From contig DASXVO010000046.1 of the NCBI GenBank assembly GCA_036504215.1, positions 62,001 through 126,000 on the forward strand: a stretch of DNA of 64,000 nt, in the 5' to 3' direction. This DNA comes from Vicinamibacterales bacterium (GTDB taxonomy: Bacteria; Acidobacteriota; Vicinamibacteria; Vicinamibacterales; Fen-181). Shown one piece after another: positions 15,675 to 23,229 of the stretch (position 1 is its first letter; the number at the start of each line of letters is the position of its first letter). A program made the position numbers and the translations under genes. The notes under the pieces are model-generated. The model was not told the origin of the DNA and ran no database searches. It was given only the letters and a program-made list of their open reading frames with translations.

Positions 15675-16585
15675 CGGGTCCGCCACGTGAGCGCCTGCCA
15701 GAGCAGCGCAGGGACGTCTGTCGCTCCGAGCGTGGGCCGTTGATGGAAGACGTCGAAGTCGTTGCGCACGATCCGCGAGAGTATCCGCCGGCCCCCCAGC
15801 CACGTGAGCCGCAGTTCGAGGCCGAGCCGGCCGCCAACGCGGTCGCACACGAGCCTGCCGTCGTCGAACAGCGTGGCCGTGCGATCGGCCGCCGCTGCAA
15901 GCGCGCGTTGCCACTCCGGCGTGAGATGCCCGTCATCGAGATCCGAGAAATCGGCGTGGGCGCGCCGACACTCGTCGAGCGGCATGTAGAACCGACCCCT
16001 GCGCCAGTCGCGCTCGACGTCCTGCCAGAAGTTCGTCAACTGGAGCGCCGAGCAGACCGCATCCGACGAGCGATCGAGCGATTCGTCCTCATGCCCGGCT
16101 ATCCGCAGGACGAGCCGGCCGACCGGGTTCGCCGATCGTCGGCAGTAGTCGAGCAGTTCGTCCCACGTCCGATACCGCACGGTTGCCACGTCCTGCCGGA
16201 AAGCACTCAGCAGATCCTCGAACAACTGGAGCGGCAGCCGGCACTCGCGGATTGTACAGCCGAGCGCGGTGAAGATGTCGTTGGTTTCCGCCGGCAATTC
16301 GGCCGGGCCGTCGGACTCGGGCGTGGATACGGTGGGCCCACAGCCTCGCAGGCGCCCGAGCCAGGCGTCGAGTAGTGCGAACCGTTCCGCCGCGGTCCGT
16401 TGCCCCTCGTCGGCAAAGTCGTCCGCCACACGAGCGAAGGCATAGACCGCTGCCACGTGCGGCCGCATCCGCGCGGGCAGCAGGCGGGACGCCACGGGGA
16501 AGTTCTCGTAGTGCTCGCGCGCGAACCTGGCGCACGTCGCGTAGGCCCTGTCCGGCCGATCGGCCGCGGGCGAAGGCGTCACCAT
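15671..16585 (-). CDS. hpnC: Hydroxysqualene synthase (HpnC)
   Basis: A 304-residue squalene/phytoene synthase-like protein. The motifs are VADDFADEG (first Asp-rich) and NFWQDVERDWRRGRFYMP (second). The N-terminus has the AREHYENFPVASRLLPARMR signature common in HpnC. It works with HpnD in the three-enzyme bacterial route to squalene. Its start overlaps the 3' end of the PduO-type gene by 7 bp. No squalene-hopene cyclase gene is in the window, so the use of squalene (hopanoids or sterol-like lipids) is unknown here. Confidence 0.9.
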   Translation of the reverse strand: MVTPSPAADRPDRAYATCARFAREHYENFPVASRLLPARMRPHVAAVYAFARVADDFADEGQRTAAERFALLDAWLGRLRGCGPTVSTPESDGPAELPAETNDIFTALGCTIRECRLPLQLFEDLLSAFRQDVATVRYRTWDELLDYCRRSANPVGRLVLRIAGHEDESLDRSSDAVCSALQLTNFWQDVERDWRRGRFYMPLDECRRAHADFSDLDDGHLTPEWQRALAAAADRTATLFDDGRLVCDRVGGRLGLELRLTWLGGRRILSRIVRNDFDVFHQRPTLGATDVPALLWQALTWRTR

Positions 16586-17118
16586 TCGACTTCTGGAACA
16601 CCAGCACGCCGGTTCACGGCGCGGGCCAGTACGAAGAGGAAGTCCGACAGCCGGTTCACATAGGCCAGGAGTCGGGGCTCAACCGAGTCGGCGCCGAGCG
16701 CGACGATGCGCCGTTCGGCACGGCGGCAGATCGTGCGGGCCACGTGGAGATGCGCACCGGGCGGCGAGCCGCCGGGAAGAATGAAGCGCCGCAACGCCTC
16801 GAGTTCGGACTCGAGGCGATCGATCCACGCCTCGAGGCGGGCAATGTCGGTGTCGGCGATCGCGGCCTTGTCCACACGCTCGGCAATGTGTCGCTCGGGG
16901 TCGGCGAGCCGCCCGCCGACCGCAAACAGATCCCGCTGGACGGCCTGCAGCATCGCGGCCAGGTCGGCGTCTATCCCTTCGGCCAGGACGACGCCCACTG
17001 CCGCGTTCAGCTCGTCAATCTCACCGTACGCGTCCACGCGGAGCGCCGCTTTGGACACCCGGCGGCCGTCGAACAACGCCGTTTCGCCGCCGTCCCCGGT
17101 GCGCGTGTAGATCTTCAC
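16579..17118 (-). CDS. Cob(I)alamin adenosyltransferase, PduO type
   Basis: A 179-residue enzyme that transfers the adenosyl group of ATP to cob(I)alamin to make coenzyme B12. The N-terminal ATP-binding signature YTRTGDGGETALFDGRRV is intact, followed by the helical bundle with GEIDELNAAVG and the C-terminal RTICRRAERRIVAL and VNRLSDFLFVLAR segments of the family. The length is normal. It is the first gene of the hpn cluster and overlaps hpnC by 7 bp, an unusual partnership, since corrinoid metabolism has no required role in squalene synthesis. Confidence 0.93.
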   Translation of the reverse strand: MKIYTRTGDGGETALFDGRRVSKAALRVDAYGEIDELNAAVGVVLAEGIDADLAAMLQAVQRDLFAVGGRLADPERHIAERVDKAAIADTDIARLEAWIDRLESELEALRRFILPGGSPPGAHLHVARTICRRAERRIVALGADSVEPRLLAYVNRLSDFLFVLARAVNRRAGVPEVEW

Positions 17119-17211
17119 AGGGGGATTCTACAGGGAGAAACGGGAAAAGTGCTATGTGCGCGGGAAGGTGCCTGGGGTGACGGCCGATGGCGTCAGCGAG
17201 GATAATCAGGA

Positions 17212-17286
17212 TCAAGGAGGAAAGGAGGAAGGATGAAGTAGGAAGGATGAAGGATGAAGTAGGAAGGAGGAGGGCGGACGGATGAA
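17212..17286 (+). repeat. Purine-rich direct repeats upstream of mutY
   Basis: A 75-bp tract made almost only of A and G on the plus strand, with repeated GGATGAAGTAGGAAGG units (GGATGAAG occurs four times, the last including the mutY ATG). It contains several Shine-Dalgarno-like GGAGG cores and spare in-frame or out-of-frame ATGs. It may influence mutY translation or be prone to slippage. Confidence 0.7.
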
Positions 17287-17947
17287 GAAAGTGCCCGCGC
17301 TGCCCGCGGCGGGTGCCAGGCAGCGGTTTCGGCGGCGGCTGCTGGGATGGTACGACGTGCACGGCCGCGATCTGCCCTGGCGAAAGGCCGATACTCCGTA
17401 CCAGATCCTCGTATCGGAGATTATGCTCCAGCAGACGCAGGTCGACCGCGTGCTGCCCAAGTACCACGAATGGCTCGGGCGGTTTCCGTCCCTTGCCGCG
17501 CTCGCCGACGCCTCCGTCGAAGATGCGGTGAAGACGTGGTACCCGCTCGGCTACAACATCCGCCCGCGGCGCCTGCATTCGATCGCTCGAGAAGCGGTCG
17601 CTCGATACGGAGGCGAACTGCCGGCAGATGAGGAGACCCTGCTGCAGTTCAAGGGTATCGGACGTTACACCGCCGGCGCCATCCGGAGCTTCGCGTTCGG
17701 CCAGCGCTCGGCCATTCTCGACACCAACGTCGCGCGCGTGCTGTTTCGTGTGTTCGTCGGAAACGGCGATCTCAAGGCGCACGCGATGCGGAACCGGCTC
17801 TGGGATATCTCGCGCGCGCTGCTGCCGCACAAGCGCGTGTTCGACTTCAACCAGGCCTTGATGGATCTGGGCGCCATGGTGTGCGTGGCCCGAAAGCCAA
17901 GGTGCAGCCTGTGCCCGATGGCGGCGTTCTGCAAGAGCAGGTTGTAG
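17282..17947 (+). CDS. mutY: A/G-specific adenine glycosylase MutY, catalytic domain only
   Basis: A 221-residue base-excision enzyme that removes adenine mispaired with 8-oxoguanine. The HhH-GPD domain has the catalytic Glu in SEIMLQQTQV, the helix-hairpin-helix LLQFKGIGRYTAGAI and the catalytic Asp in AILDTNVARV. The 4Fe-4S loop is complete at the C-terminus (C-x6-C-x2-C-x5-C in CVARKPRCSLCPMAAFC). The protein ends there, about 130 residues short of E. coli MutY, so the MutT-like 8-oxoG recognition domain is missing. A free-standing MutT gene begins 13 bp later. The ATG sits at the end of the purine-rich repeat tract. Confidence 0.92.
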   Translation: MKKVPALPAAGARQRFRRRLLGWYDVHGRDLPWRKADTPYQILVSEIMLQQTQVDRVLPKYHEWLGRFPSLAALADASVEDAVKTWYPLGYNIRPRRLHSIAREAVARYGGELPADEETLLQFKGIGRYTAGAIRSFAFGQRSAILDTNVARVLFRVFVGNGDLKAHAMRNRLWDISRALLPHKRVFDFNQALMDLGAMVCVARKPRCSLCPMAAFCKSRL

Positions 17948-17960
17948 GGACCAGGGGACA

Positions 17961-18350
17961 ATGCCGACGATTGTGACCGCCGCCGTTGTCGAACGGGACG
18001 GGCGCCTGCTCGTGGCGCGGCGCGTCACGGGCTCGCACCTGGCCGGATGCTGGGAGTTCCCTGGCGGCAAGTGCGAACCGGGGGAGACAGCCGAGGAGGC
18101 GCTGGCCCGCGAGTTGGTCGAGGAACTCGGCGTGGCGGCCGCGATCGGCGAGGAAATCTACCGCACGACCTACGCCTACGACGACCGTGTGCTCGACCTG
18201 CGCTTCTTCTCCTGCCGCATCGACGGTGACCCGCAACCGCTGCTCGGCCAGGAGATTCGGTGGGTGACGCGCTCCGAGCTCCCCACGCTCTCGTTCCCCC
18301 CCGCCGACACGGAACTCGTCGCGCGGCTCGCCTCGGATTGGCGGGTCTGA
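17961..18350 (+). CDS. mutT: MutT-like Nudix hydrolase (8-oxo-dGTP diphosphatase)
   Basis: A 129-residue Nudix protein with the complete box GGKCEPGETAEEALARELVEELGV (positions about 36-58; the Gly, Glu and REL-EEL core residues are all present). It starts MPTIVTAAVVERDGRLLVAR as in MutT and ends with a short WVTRSELPTL strand. The expected role is to clear 8-oxo-dGTP from the nucleotide pool. It lies 13 bp after mutY, forming a compact GO-repair operon. It could also supply in trans the domain that MutY lacks, but that is speculation. Confidence 0.92.
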   Translation: MPTIVTAAVVERDGRLLVARRVTGSHLAGCWEFPGGKCEPGETAEEALARELVEELGVAAAIGEEIYRTTYAYDDRVLDLRFFSCRIDGDPQPLLGQEIRWVTRSELPTLSFPPADTELVARLASDWRV

Positions 18351-18391
18351 AAGCCAGCCAGCCTCCGCGCCCGAGCGGCCTGCCGCCATCT

Positions 18392-18409
18392 CAGGAGTCG
18401 CTACTCCTG
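18392..18409. terminator. Hairpin between convergent mutT and ygfZ
   Basis: CAGGAGT-CGCT-ACTCCTG is a perfect 7-bp stem with a 4-nt loop. It overlaps the ygfZ stop codon (18401-18403) and lies 42 bp after the mutT stop, as expected for a shared terminator. There is no U-tract on either strand, so intrinsic termination would be weak. Confidence 0.4.
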
Positions 18410-19432
18410 GCGGACGAATGGCAGTGTCGCGACGCGAGCCGTCAACCGCTGGTCGCCACGTGCGATGACGACCGACGTGCCGGGTTCGATGAAGTCTCGG
18501 TGCACGTACGCGAGCGCGATCGGCTGCCCGACGAGCGGCGACACGCACGCGCTGGTCACCCGGCCCGCGTCACGATCGCCTGCCCGTAGCGCATCCCCCC
18601 GCGCGGGCAGATCCGCCCCATCGACCAGCAGGCCCACGAGCCTCCTCGCCACGCGCCCGTGGCCGCGGTGCAGGACGCGGATGACGACTTCCTGTCCCGG
18701 ATAGCATCCCTTCGTGAAGCTGATCGCGCGGCCCTCAATCCCGGCCTCGAGCGGGATCGTCTCGGCGTCCAGGTCGATGCCAAATGCGGGACGGCCGGCC
18801 TCGATCCGCAGCGTCTCGGCAACCGCGGCGTCGCCCGGCGTCGCCCCCGCAGCGATCAGCGCGCGGTGCAGCGCCTCGACGTGCGGCCGCTCGATGTAGA
18901 GGTCGAAGCCTGGGGATCCCACCTCGGTCGACGCCGCGACGAGCACCATTTCTCCGCCATGCGTGGCCCGAGCATTCTGGAATTCGCGCCAGCCGCGCAA
19001 CTCGGCTTCTCCGAGCGTCGCGGCGCCCGAACCACCGCCGTCGGCCAGCGACACCGCCACCACGTGCGCAGCCCTGGGGCCTACGACCGACAGTTCACCG
19101 AACGAGTCGGTGAGATTACCGAGCCGGACATCCTCGGCGAACACGAACTGGTCGAGCTTCTCGAGGATGGCCCCTGTCACCGACGGCTCCAGGTCCATCA
19201 GGATCAGGTCACCAAGTTCGAGCAGCCGCACATCCGCCATCATCCGGCCCTGGGGCGTCAGATAGGCCGCGTAGCACCCGCCGCCCGCCTGCAACGTGGC
19301 CACGTCGTTGGTCAGCATCGCGTGGAGATACGTGCGCCGGTCGTTCCCCGCGACCGCGATCTTGCCGCGCGCCGATCGGTCGAACACTGCCGCTGTCTCC
19401 CTGGCAGCCCGATACGCGTCACCTGTCTCCAT
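18401..19432 (-). CDS. ygfZ: YgfZ/GcvT-like folate-binding protein
   Basis: A 343-residue protein of the YgfZ family, which helps maintain certain Fe-S enzymes in a folate-dependent way. The hallmark K-G-C-Y-x-G-Q-E is present as FTKGCYPGQEVV. The GcvT fold is indicated by the N-terminal LHAMLTNDVATL and YLTPQGRMMADV segments. The ATG at 19432 is preceded by GGGAGGGGGAA, a strong Shine-Dalgarno sequence; the longer upstream frame has no support. It is convergent with mutT and divergent from the alpha/beta hydrolase. Confidence 0.9.
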   Translation of the reverse strand: METGDAYRAARETAAVFDRSARGKIAVAGNDRRTYLHAMLTNDVATLQAGGGCYAAYLTPQGRMMADVRLLELGDLILMDLEPSVTGAILEKLDQFVFAEDVRLGNLTDSFGELSVVGPRAAHVVAVSLADGGGSGAATLGEAELRGWREFQNARATHGGEMVLVAASTEVGSPGFDLYIERPHVEALHRALIAAGATPGDAAVAETLRIEAGRPAFGIDLDAETIPLEAGIEGRAISFTKGCYPGQEVVIRVLHRGHGRVARRLVGLLVDGADLPARGDALRAGDRDAGRVTSACVSPLVGQPIALAYVHRDFIEPGTSVVIARGDQRLTARVATLPFVRQE

Positions 19433-19513
19433 TTCCCCCTCCCGACCATCGCCCGGCGACTGACGTCTTGATACTGTATGAGTCCGACCACCCGATGCTA
19501 TGCTCTTGAAGCC

Positions 19514-21172
19514 ATGCGTATTGCTCATTGTACCGTTGCACTGGTGCTTCTCGCATCGCTGACGTCCGCCGCCCAGAGCCCGACCGCAGCGGCCCCGCAG
19601 TCGGCAGAGTTCGCCATCTTCCTCAAGGGCGTTCCCATCGGCACCGACCAGGTGACGGTCACCCGAACGGCCGACGGGGTGAGCATTACCGGGTCGGAAC
19701 GCCTCGGCGCACCAGTCAACATGACGATCCGCAAGGCCGAGATTCGGTACGACGGCAGCGGACACCCGCTCGAATGCCGGATCGAAGGCAGTCTCCGCGA
19801 ACAACTGCTCATCATCCATACCGTGGTGTCAGGCACCACCGCCACGACCAACACGACGCAGGGCCAGGCCTCCGGTCAGAAGAATGACGAGATTGCAGCG
19901 GACGCCGTCCTGCTGCCGAATGCCTTTTTTGCGGGCTACGAGGGCTTGGCCGCGCGTCTCGTGTCGGCGAAACCCGGCGACGAGCTCAAGGCCTACATCC
20001 CGCCGCAAGCCCAGATCGGCGTTCAGATCCTCAGCGTGGCCGACGATCGCATCCGGACCACGGCCGGCGCACTGCAGGTGCGGCGCTACCGGCTGCGGTT
20101 CCTCAATCCGGGAAAGCCGAGCGAGGTCGAAATCTGGGCCGAGACGAGCGGCCGGCTGTTGCGGTTCAGTGTGATGAGCCAGGGTCTGGACGTCGTCCGC
20201 ACCGATATCGCGTCGGTCGCCGCGCGCCGCGAGCCGGTGGCCCGCCCGAACGACGAGCAGGTGCGCGTCCCGGCCGATGGCTTCACGGTTGCCGGGACGT
20301 TGTCGAGGCCCGCGACCCAGCCCAGCCCGGGGTGGCGCTTCCCCGCGGTCGTCCTCGTCGGCAAGTTGGACGAAGGCGACCGGGAAGAGACGACGGGCGG
20401 TGTTCCGGTGTTCGGCCAACTCGCCTCCGCACTGGCGGACGCCGGCTTCCTGGTGATTCGGTATGACAAGCGCGGAATCGGCCAGAGCGGCGGGCGATCG
20501 GAAACGGCTACCGTGTCCGACTACGCCGAGGATCTGCGGGCAGTCGTCAAGTTCCTGAAGAACCGCAAGGACGTGCAGGACAATCGAATCGTCGTGCTGG
20601 GTTACGCGGAGGGCGCCGCCGTGGCGATGACCGCCGCGATGCGCGACAAGGAGATCAGAGCGCTGGTGCTCGTTGCCGCCGCCGGCAGGAGCGGCAGCGA
20701 GGCGATCCTCGACCAGCAGGTTCGCTCCCTCGCCGCGATGAACATCCCCGCGGCGGAAAAGCAGGCAAAGATCGGGCTACAGCGGAAGATTCATCTGGCG
20801 GCGCTGACCGGCAAGGGTTGGGAGGGCATCCCACCCGACGTGCGGCGACAGGCTGAGACTCCTTGGTTCCAGACGTTCCTGGCGTTCGACCCGGGGAAGC
20901 TCATGCCCAAACTGCGCCAGCCGATTCTCATTCTCCATGGTGAACGCGATCGCCAGATCGACCCGTCGAATGCCGACATCCTCGCCGCCATGGCCAGGGC
21001 GCGCAAGGGCGAAGCCGGCCTGGCCGTGACGCTCGTGAAGATTCCAGGGGTCAATCACCTGCTGCTGCCTGCGACCACCGGAGAATCTGACGAGTACGCC
21101 CAACTGGCGAACGCGCCGGTGAGCCCAGCCGTGGTGCCGGCGATCGACGCGTGGCTGAAATCACTCCGCTGA
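19514..21172 (+). CDS. Exported alpha/beta hydrolase-fold protein lacking the nucleophile Ser
   Basis: A 552-residue protein with a signal peptide (MRIAHCTVALVLLASLTSAA), an N-terminal beta-rich domain (about 25-245) and a C-terminal alpha/beta hydrolase domain (about 255-552). The fold landmarks are present: FLVIRYDKRGIGQSGG, the nucleophile-elbow strand IVVLGYAEGAAVAM, the acid loop HGERDRQIDPSNA and the His in GVNHLLLP. At the elbow the family has G-x-S-x-G, but here it is G-Y-A-E-G, so the catalytic Ser is Ala. It is probably a non-hydrolytic or altered family member. The start at 19514 is chosen for the signal peptide; an ATG at 19478 adds 12 hydrophilic residues. Confidence 0.85.
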   Translation: MRIAHCTVALVLLASLTSAAQSPTAAAPQSAEFAIFLKGVPIGTDQVTVTRTADGVSITGSERLGAPVNMTIRKAEIRYDGSGHPLECRIEGSLREQLLIIHTVVSGTTATTNTTQGQASGQKNDEIAADAVLLPNAFFAGYEGLAARLVSAKPGDELKAYIPPQAQIGVQILSVADDRIRTTAGALQVRRYRLRFLNPGKPSEVEIWAETSGRLLRFSVMSQGLDVVRTDIASVAARREPVARPNDEQVRVPADGFTVAGTLSRPATQPSPGWRFPAVVLVGKLDEGDREETTGGVPVFGQLASALADAGFLVIRYDKRGIGQSGGRSETATVSDYAEDLRAVVKFLKNRKDVQDNRIVVLGYAEGAAVAMTAAMRDKEIRALVLVAAAGRSGSEAILDQQVRSLAAMNIPAAEKQAKIGLQRKIHLAALTGKGWEGIPPDVRRQAETPWFQTFLAFDPGKLMPKLRQPILILHGERDRQIDPSNADILAAMARARKGEAGLAVTLVKIPGVNHLLLPATTGESDEYAQLANAPVSPAVVPAIDAWLKSLR

Positions 21173-21227
21173 AGATCACTTTGGGCGTGATTTCGGTCTT
21201 TCGATCTTGTCAGGAGGAGTCGGCAGG

Positions 21228-21536
21228 ATGTGGATCCTTCGAACGAAGGTCGGGTCCGACGATGAGGAGCGGGCGACGTTCCGCGTGATGCCGGGCTCGA
21301 CGAAGACGATGGGGAGGGCGACGCGCGCGGATTTCATCCTCGATGCCGCGCTCGTGTCGCGCGTGCACTGCCGTTTCATCGCGGGCGATGCCGGCACGCT
21401 CGAAGTGGAGGACTTGAAGAGCACGAACGGCACGTTCGTGAACGACCGTCGGGTGAAGAGAGCCCCGCTCGAGGCCGGCGATCGCGTGAGGGTTGGGCGG
21501 ATGGAACTGGTGGTGGAACGGAAGGCGGAGGCTTGA
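21228..21536 (+). CDS. Small FHA-domain protein
   Basis: A 102-residue single-domain phosphothreonine-binding protein. The FHA signature residues are in order: MGRATRADFIL, the SRVHCRF core (Ser, Arg, His) and the KSTNGTFVND loop with the conserved Asn. The ATG at 21228 is preceded by AGGAGG at 21211-21216. It probably reads out Ser/Thr kinase signalling; the nearest kinase gene, at 23230-25827, looks catalytically degenerate. It ends 1 bp from the convergent MBL gene. Confidence 0.9.
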   Translation: MWILRTKVGSDDEERATFRVMPGSTKTMGRATRADFILDAALVSRVHCRFIAGDAGTLEVEDLKSTNGTFVNDRRVKRAPLEAGDRVRVGRMELVVERKAEA

Positions 21537-21537
21537 C

Positions 21538-22191
21538 CTACCGCCCGCGCGTGCCGGTCAGGAACGGGTTCGTCCGTCGTTCCTGGCCGATCATCGTCTT
21601 CGGACCGTGTCCCGAGTAGACCTCCACGTCGTCGGCCAGCTTGAAGAGGACACCTCGAATCGAACCAATGAGCGTGTCATAGTCACCACCCGGCAGGTCC
21701 GTCCTTCCGATCGACCCGGCGAACAGCGTGTCCCCGACGAACACCTTCTTCCCGGCCTCGCCCGCGCGGCCGACGAGCAGGCACACGCCGCCGGGCGTGT
21801 GCCCCGGCGTGTGGAGCACTCGCACCTCGTACCGGCCGAAGGCGATGGGCGCCGACAGATCGTAGAACTGATCGACGGGCGGCGGCGGCTCGATCTCGAG
21901 GCCGAAGAACGCGGCCTGCTGTGGCGCCGCCTCATAAAGCGGTAGATCGTCGCGGTGAAGGCACACCGGCGCGTTGCAGGCTGCGCGGGCCCGCGCGGTG
22001 CCCGCCACGTGATCCACGTGGGCGTGCGTCAGGAGAATGTGCGTCACGCGCAACTGGTGCTCGTCGCGTACGCGCAGCAACTGCTCGATCTCGTCGCCGG
22101 GATCGATGATGACCGCCTCCCGGGTCTGCTGGCAGCCGAGCACGTAGCCGTTCTTGTAGAAGGGGGGCGAATCGCGGCTCTCGAGCAGCAT
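21538..22191 (-). CDS. Metallo-beta-lactamase-fold hydrolase (glyoxalase II/YcbL-like)
   Basis: A 217-residue single-domain hydrolase with two metal sites: THAHVDHVAG (H-x-H-x-D-H), HTPGHTPGG, and GDTLFAGSIGRTDLPGGD carrying the bridging Asp. The length and GRTDLPGG segment match the YcbL/GloB-like short family, which hydrolyses thioesters such as S-lactoylglutathione; the natural substrate here is unknown. The ATG at 22191 is preceded by TATCAT with a 6-nt gap, suggesting a leaderless transcript. It is divergent from the dehydratase gene. Confidence 0.88.
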   Translation of the reverse strand: MLLESRDSPPFYKNGYVLGCQQTREAVIIDPGDEIEQLLRVRDEHQLRVTHILLTHAHVDHVAGTARARAACNAPVCLHRDDLPLYEAAPQQAAFFGLEIEPPPPVDQFYDLSAPIAFGRYEVRVLHTPGHTPGGVCLLVGRAGEAGKKVFVGDTLFAGSIGRTDLPGGDYDTLIGSIRGVLFKLADDVEVYSGHGPKTMIGQERRTNPFLTGTRGR

Positions 22192-22197
22192 GGCGAT

Positions 22198-22203
22198 ATG
22201 ATA
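22198..22203 (-). promoter_or_regulatory. -10-like TATCAT six bases before the MBL gene
   Basis: On the minus strand TATCAT (22203-22198) is separated from the ATG at 22191 by ATCGCC only. The spacing equals that at the 133 and queF starts. The same AT-rich 12 bp also faces the divergent dehydratase gene (GATACTAGATAGG). Confidence 0.35.
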
Positions 22204-22215
22204 CTAGATAGGCTC

Positions 22216-23199
22216 ATGACACCAACACTCGTCGACGTCCAGGCAGCGCGCTCGCGGATCGCCGGGCGTGTCCGCCGGACGCCGCTCGTCCGCTCCGATT
22301 GGCTGTCCGACATCGGCGGCGGCGATGTCTTCCTCAAGCTCGAGTCGCTCCAGATCACCAACTCGTTCAAGGCCCGCGGCGCTCTGAACGCGCTGCTGGC
22401 GATCGTCGAGCACTCCAGCGCGGCCGCGGCGCCGACTGCCATCGTCACGGCGTCGGCGGGCAATCACGGCCGCGCCCTCGCGTGGGCGGCGCAACAGGTC
22501 GGGATACCGGTCGTGATCTACACCCCACGACGCGCGCCGGCAACCAAGCTCGACGCAATCCGACGCCATGGCGCCGACCTGCGAGCGGTGGCTGAGACCT
22601 ACGAGGAATCCGAACGGCTCGCCAAGGAGCATGCGCGGGTGAGCGGTTGCCCGTTCATCTCCGCCTACAGCCATCCCGACCTCCTGGCCGCGATCGGAAC
22701 GATTGCCCTCGAGGTCGTCGAGGATCTGCCAGGCGTCGATCAGGTGATCGTGCCGACGGGCGGCGGCGGCCTCCTCGCGGGACTGGCGGCCGCGCTCGAT
22801 GCGGTCGCGCCGGCAACCGAGGTCGTCGGCGTCGAGGTCGAGGCATCGCATCCGTTCGCGGCATCGCTCGCCGCCGGACGGATCGTCGAGGTGGAGGTCG
22901 GACCGACGATCGCGGACGGCCTGGCGGGGAACATGGACCCGGACAACCTCGCATTCCCGATCGTGCAGGCGCTCGTCGATCGCATGGCGATCGTCGGTGA
23001 GCGCCAGCTCGAGGACGGCATCCGCGGCCTCGTGCATCACGAGCACCTGATTGCGGAAGGCGCGGGAATTGCTGGTGTGGCAGCGATCCTCGGTGGCGCG
23101 GTCTCAGCCTCCGGCCGTCGAACTGCCGTGGTCGTGTCCGGCGCCAATATCGACAGCCGGCGGCTCAGGACGATTCTCGAGGGCGCGGATTTCGCGTGA
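22216..23199 (+). CDS. PLP-dependent threonine dehydratase/serine racemase-like enzyme
   Basis: A 327-residue fold-type II PLP enzyme. The Schiff-base Lys is in TNSFKARGA, and the phosphate-binding Gly loop is PTGGGGLLAGLA. The SAGNHGRALAWAA segment is typical of the ilvA/serine racemase group, which deaminates Thr or Ser to a 2-oxo acid. There is no C-terminal ACT or regulatory domain, so it corresponds to the catabolic or racemase-like short form. The start at 22216 is the best fit to the family N-terminus; an ATG at 22198 would add six residues. Confidence 0.87.
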   Translation: MTPTLVDVQAARSRIAGRVRRTPLVRSDWLSDIGGGDVFLKLESLQITNSFKARGALNALLAIVEHSSAAAAPTAIVTASAGNHGRALAWAAQQVGIPVVIYTPRRAPATKLDAIRRHGADLRAVAETYEESERLAKEHARVSGCPFISAYSHPDLLAAIGTIALEVVEDLPGVDQVIVPTGGGGLLAGLAAALDAVAPATEVVGVEVEASHPFAASLAAGRIVEVEVGPTIADGLAGNMDPDNLAFPIVQALVDRMAIVGERQLEDGIRGLVHHEHLIAEGAGIAGVAAILGGAVSASGRRTAVVVSGANIDSRRLRTILEGADFA

Positions 23200-23229
23200 C
23201 TGAGGACGTGACCATCGGGCTCACCGAGG

